Assembly: GCA_027064405.1 (NCBI GenBank)
Contig: JAMOPP010000038.1
Span: forward strand, 1 to 17,082
Reading direction: 5' to 3'
From: Desulfurellales bacterium
GTDB taxonomy: Bacteria; Campylobacterota_A; Desulfurellia; Desulfurellales; Hippeaceae
DNA: 17,082 nucleotides
Shown: positions 14,815 to 17,082 of the stretch, piece after piece
Position numbering within the stretch: the stretch's first letter is position 1
Layout of the letters: every line of letters starts with the position of its first letter
The notes under the pieces: generated by a model
What the model saw: only the letters and a program-made list of their open reading frames with translations
Told to the model about the DNA's origin: nothing
Database searches by the model: none
Made by a program: the position numbers and the translations under genes

Positions 14815-16980
14815 ATGGAGTCTACCAAATATACAAAGAAGGACTGGGAACAATTAGCTAAGAAGGATTTAAAAGGTAAAGAATTAAGTACACTTATTTG
14901 GAAATCTCCCGAAGAAATTGATATATACCCCTTATACACAGCGGAAGATTTGGAAAAAATGGAAAATATCAATACTTTTCCAGGACTTGACCCCTATATC
15001 AGAGGCCCCCGTGCCACTATGTATACGGTGAGACCATGGACAATAAGGCAATACGCCGGATTTTCCACAGCTGAAGAATCAAATGCTTTCTACAAAAAAA
15101 ACTTAAAGGCAGGTCAGCAAGGACTCTCGGTTGCATTTGATTTGGCAACGCATAGGGGTTATGATTCAGACCATCCGCGTGTTGTTGGTGATGTGGGAAA
15201 AGCCGGTGTTGCGATAGATTCTGTTGAGGATATGAAGATTCTTTTTGATGATATTCCGCTTGATAAAGTGTCCGTTTCAATGACGATGAACGGAGCAGTG
15301 TTACCGATTATGGCAGGATATATAGTGGCGGCTGAAGAGCAGGGAGTAAAACAACAGCAACTTTCAGGAACGATTCAGAATGATATACTAAAAGAATTTA
15401 TGGTGAGAAATACATTTATATATCCGCCTGCTCCATCTATGAAAATTATTGCGGATATAATGGAATATACAAGCAAATATATGCCAAAATTCAATTCTAT
15501 AAGCATCAGCGGTTATCATATTCAAGAGGCCGGAGCAAATGCTGTTCTCGAACTTGCATTTACGCTTGCAGACGGTCTTGAATATGTTAAAACGGCACTA
15601 TCAAAAGGGCTTGACATAGATTCTTTTGCACCGAGGCTGTCGTTCTTCTTTGGTATAGGTATGAATTTTTTTATGGAGATAGCAAAATTAAGGGCTGCAC
15701 GATTTTTGTGGTCTAAAATGATAAATAATTTCAATCCTAAAAATCCACGCTCTGCCACACTAAGAACACATTGCCAAACATCCGGTTGGAGTCTGACGGA
15801 GCAGCAACCTTACAACAATATAATAAGAACTACGATAGAAGCAATGGCAGCTGTACTTGGAGGCACTCAGTCTTTGCATACAAATGCACTTGATGAAGCA
15901 ATCGCTCTTCCGAGTGAGTTCTCAGCCCGCATAGCAAGAAATACTCAGATAATTATTCAGGAAGAAAGCAATATTTGTAAAACCGTTGATCCTCTCGGAG
16001 GTTCTTACTATATAGAAACCTTAACAAACTCTCTTATTAACGAGGCGCAAAAAATTCTTGACGAAATTGAAGGGCTTGGTGGAATGACAAAAGCCATAGA
16101 GACAGGTATGCCGAAGTTAAGAATAGAAGAATCAGCAGCAAAAAGACAAGCTTTAATCGATAAGGGCGAATATACAATAGTTGGGGTAAACAAATATACG
16201 ATTGACGAAGCTGATGATGAAGCTGTTGAAGTTCTTGATATAGATAATACAGATGTTAGAGAGCAACAAATAAAAAGATTAAAAGAGATTAGGTCAAAAA
16301 GAGATGAAGAAAAAGTCCGAAAGGCATTAAATAAATTGACAAATGCGGCAAAAAGCGGCAAAGGTAATCTGCTTGAGCTGTCAGTTGATGCAGCAAGGTT
16401 AAGGGCGACGGTTGGCGAAATTTCGGATGCACTGGAGAAGGTTTACGGGAGATATAAACTGGAAACAAGATTAGTGTCAGGAGCATACAGTAGCGTGTTT
16501 AAAGATGATAAGGAATTTGAAAATGTAAAAAGAGAGATAGAAGAATTTGAAAAAGAGGAGGGCAGGAGACCGAGGATATTGATAGCAAAAATGGGACAGG
16601 ACGGACATGATAGGGGGGCAAAGGTTGTGGCAACCGGATATGCCGATATGGGCTTTGATGTTGATGTAGGACCTATGTTCCAAACCCCTTATGAGGTTGC
16701 AAAAATGGCAGTTGAAAATGATGTCCATGCGATAGGTGCGTCTTCTTTGGCAGCCGGTCATAAAACCTTAATACCCCAGCTGATTGAAGAGCTTAAAAAA
16801 TTGAAGGCTGACGATATTGTTGTAGTTGCAGGTGGTGTAATTCCTAAGAAAGATTATGATGTTTTATTCAGTGCGGGGGTTGCATCTGTTTTTGGTCCTG
16901 GGACGACTTTGATAAAATCTGCCAAGGATACCCTTGATGATATTAAGAATAAAAGAACAGTGAAAAACATTGTGAAATAA
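14815..16980 (+). CDS. mcm: Methylmalonyl-CoA mutase, single-chain (catalytic plus B12-binding domain)
   Basis: The enzyme interconverts (R)-methylmalonyl-CoA and succinyl-CoA using adenosylcobalamin. The 721-residue protein has the substrate-binding TIM barrel (about 40-420), a linker, and a C-terminal cobalamin domain (about 586-710) with DGHDRG, where H598 is the lower axial cobalt ligand, SSLAAGH, and VVAGG. R63 and Y70 in RGPRATMY, Q188 and R198 in GTIQNDILKEFMVR, and H235 in SGYHIQEAGA match by motif the R82, Y89, Q197, R207 and H244 of the Propionibacterium enzyme. This marks a true methylmalonyl-CoA mutase, not isobutyryl- or ethylmalonyl-CoA mutase. The length agrees with the homodimeric catalytic (alpha-type) form. 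The start has GGAGG six bases upstream. Its stop overlaps the next start (TAATG), so translation is coupled to meaB. Confidence 0.97.
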   Translation: MESTKYTKKDWEQLAKKDLKGKELSTLIWKSPEEIDIYPLYTAEDLEKMENINTFPGLDPYIRGPRATMYTVRPWTIRQYAGFSTAEESNAFYKKNLKAGQQGLSVAFDLATHRGYDSDHPRVVGDVGKAGVAIDSVEDMKILFDDIPLDKVSVSMTMNGAVLPIMAGYIVAAEEQGVKQQQLSGTIQNDILKEFMVRNTFIYPPAPSMKIIADIMEYTSKYMPKFNSISISGYHIQEAGANAVLELAFTLADGLEYVKTALSKGLDIDSFAPRLSFFFGIGMNFFMEIAKLRAARFLWSKMINNFNPKNPRSATLRTHCQTSGWSLTEQQPYNNIIRTTIEAMAAVLGGTQSLHTNALDEAIALPSEFSARIARNTQIIIQEESNICKTVDPLGGSYYIETLTNSLINEAQKILDEIEGLGGMTKAIETGMPKLRIEESAAKRQALIDKGEYTIVGVNKYTIDEADDEAVEVLDIDNTDVREQQIKRLKEIRSKRDEEKVRKALNKLTNAAKSGKGNLLELSVDAARLRATVGEISDALEKVYGRYKLETRLVSGAYSSVFKDDKEFENVKREIEEFEKEEGRRPRILIAKMGQDGHDRGAKVVATGYADMGFDVDVGPMFQTPYEVAKMAVENDVHAIGASSLAAGHKTLIPQLIEELKKLKADDIVVVAGGVIPKKDYDVLFSAGVASVFGPGTTLIKSAKDTLDDIKNKRTVKNIVK

Positions 16981-17082
16981 TGGATATAGAGCTTTTAAGT
17001 AATCAACTTATATCCGGTGACAGAAGAGCGCTGGCAAAGGGTATAACCTTAATAGAAAGTAGGAGTGCCAATCATACAAAAG
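16980..17082 (+). CDS. meaB: MeaB/ArgK-type G-protein chaperone of the mutase (5' end only)
   Basis: Only the first 34 codons are in the window, beginning MDIELLSNQLISGDRRALAK and continuing with GITLIES. The pattern 'G-D-x-R-A-L-A-x-x-I-T-x-I-E' is the N-terminus of MeaB family GTPases (MMAA in humans), which guard cobalamin loading and reactivation of methylmalonyl-CoA mutase. The ATG overlaps the mutase stop codon by one base (TAATG), the usual tight coupling of this pair. The GTPase domain lies outside the window, so this call rests on the N-terminus and context. Confidence 0.85.
   Translation, partial: MDIELLSNQLISGDRRALAKGITLIESRSANHTK

Noticed and set aside
1..17082. CRISPR arrays, insertion sequences, tRNAs, attachment sites
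   Set aside because: No regularly spaced repeats, transposase-like frames, tRNA cloverleaf or terminal inverted repeats were seen on reading either strand.

Overview
The window looks like the chromosome of an AT-rich, Gram-negative anaerobe or facultative anaerobe. A TonB-dependent outer-membrane receptor and a TonB protein show a diderm envelope. RNase Y, a multi-subunit 'archaeal-type' glutamate synthase and a propionyl-CoA carboxylase/methylmalonyl-CoA mutase set make Enterobacteria unlikely. My best guess is a member of Deferribacterota (Deferribacter/Flexistipes/Mucispirillum-like) or a related deep lineage. This rests on gene content and base composition only and is tentative.

Layout. 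(1) Positions 1-2147, plus strand: the 3' part of a TonB-dependent receptor, overlapping a tonB gene. A perfect terminator-like palindrome sits just after the receptor stop codon, inside the tonB reading frame. (2) Positions 2183-10439, minus strand: one closely packed series transcribed right to left. It holds a five-gene glutamate synthase module (FMN/FeS synthase subunit, 16-Cys ferredoxin-like protein, FAD/NAD oxidoreductase, class II amidotransferase, GXGXG subunit), then a non-coding RNA I identify as 6S RNA (about 5121-5296), then 5-formyltetrahydrofolate cyclo-ligase, RNase Y and a YmdB-type metallophosphoesterase. The 6S RNA/cyclo-ligase pairing is a known conserved neighbourhood. (3) Positions 10440-10980: a 541-base divergent intergenic region with a near-consensus sigma70 promoter reading right. 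(4) Positions 10981 to the end, plus strand: propionyl-CoA carboxylase in three pieces (carboxyltransferase, biotin carboxylase, biotin carrier), a 197-base gap with overlapping hairpins and a new promoter, single-chain methylmalonyl-CoA mutase, and the first 34 codons of its G-protein chaperone MeaB.

How the genes fit together. The right-hand genes convert propionyl-CoA to succinyl-CoA. The methylmalonyl-CoA epimerase is not in the window, and the mutase needs cobalamin. The glutamate synthase module makes glutamate from glutamine and 2-oxoglutarate, probably using reductant delivered through the FAD protein and the FeS protein. The RNA genes (6S RNA, RNase Y, YmdB) concern global transcription and RNA turnover.

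Most of the window is ordinary core metabolism. The items most worth a second look are the 6S RNA placed directly behind the glutamate synthase genes, the terminator inside tonB, the natural Asn at the TonB His20 position, and the mutually exclusive hairpins after the biotin carrier gene.
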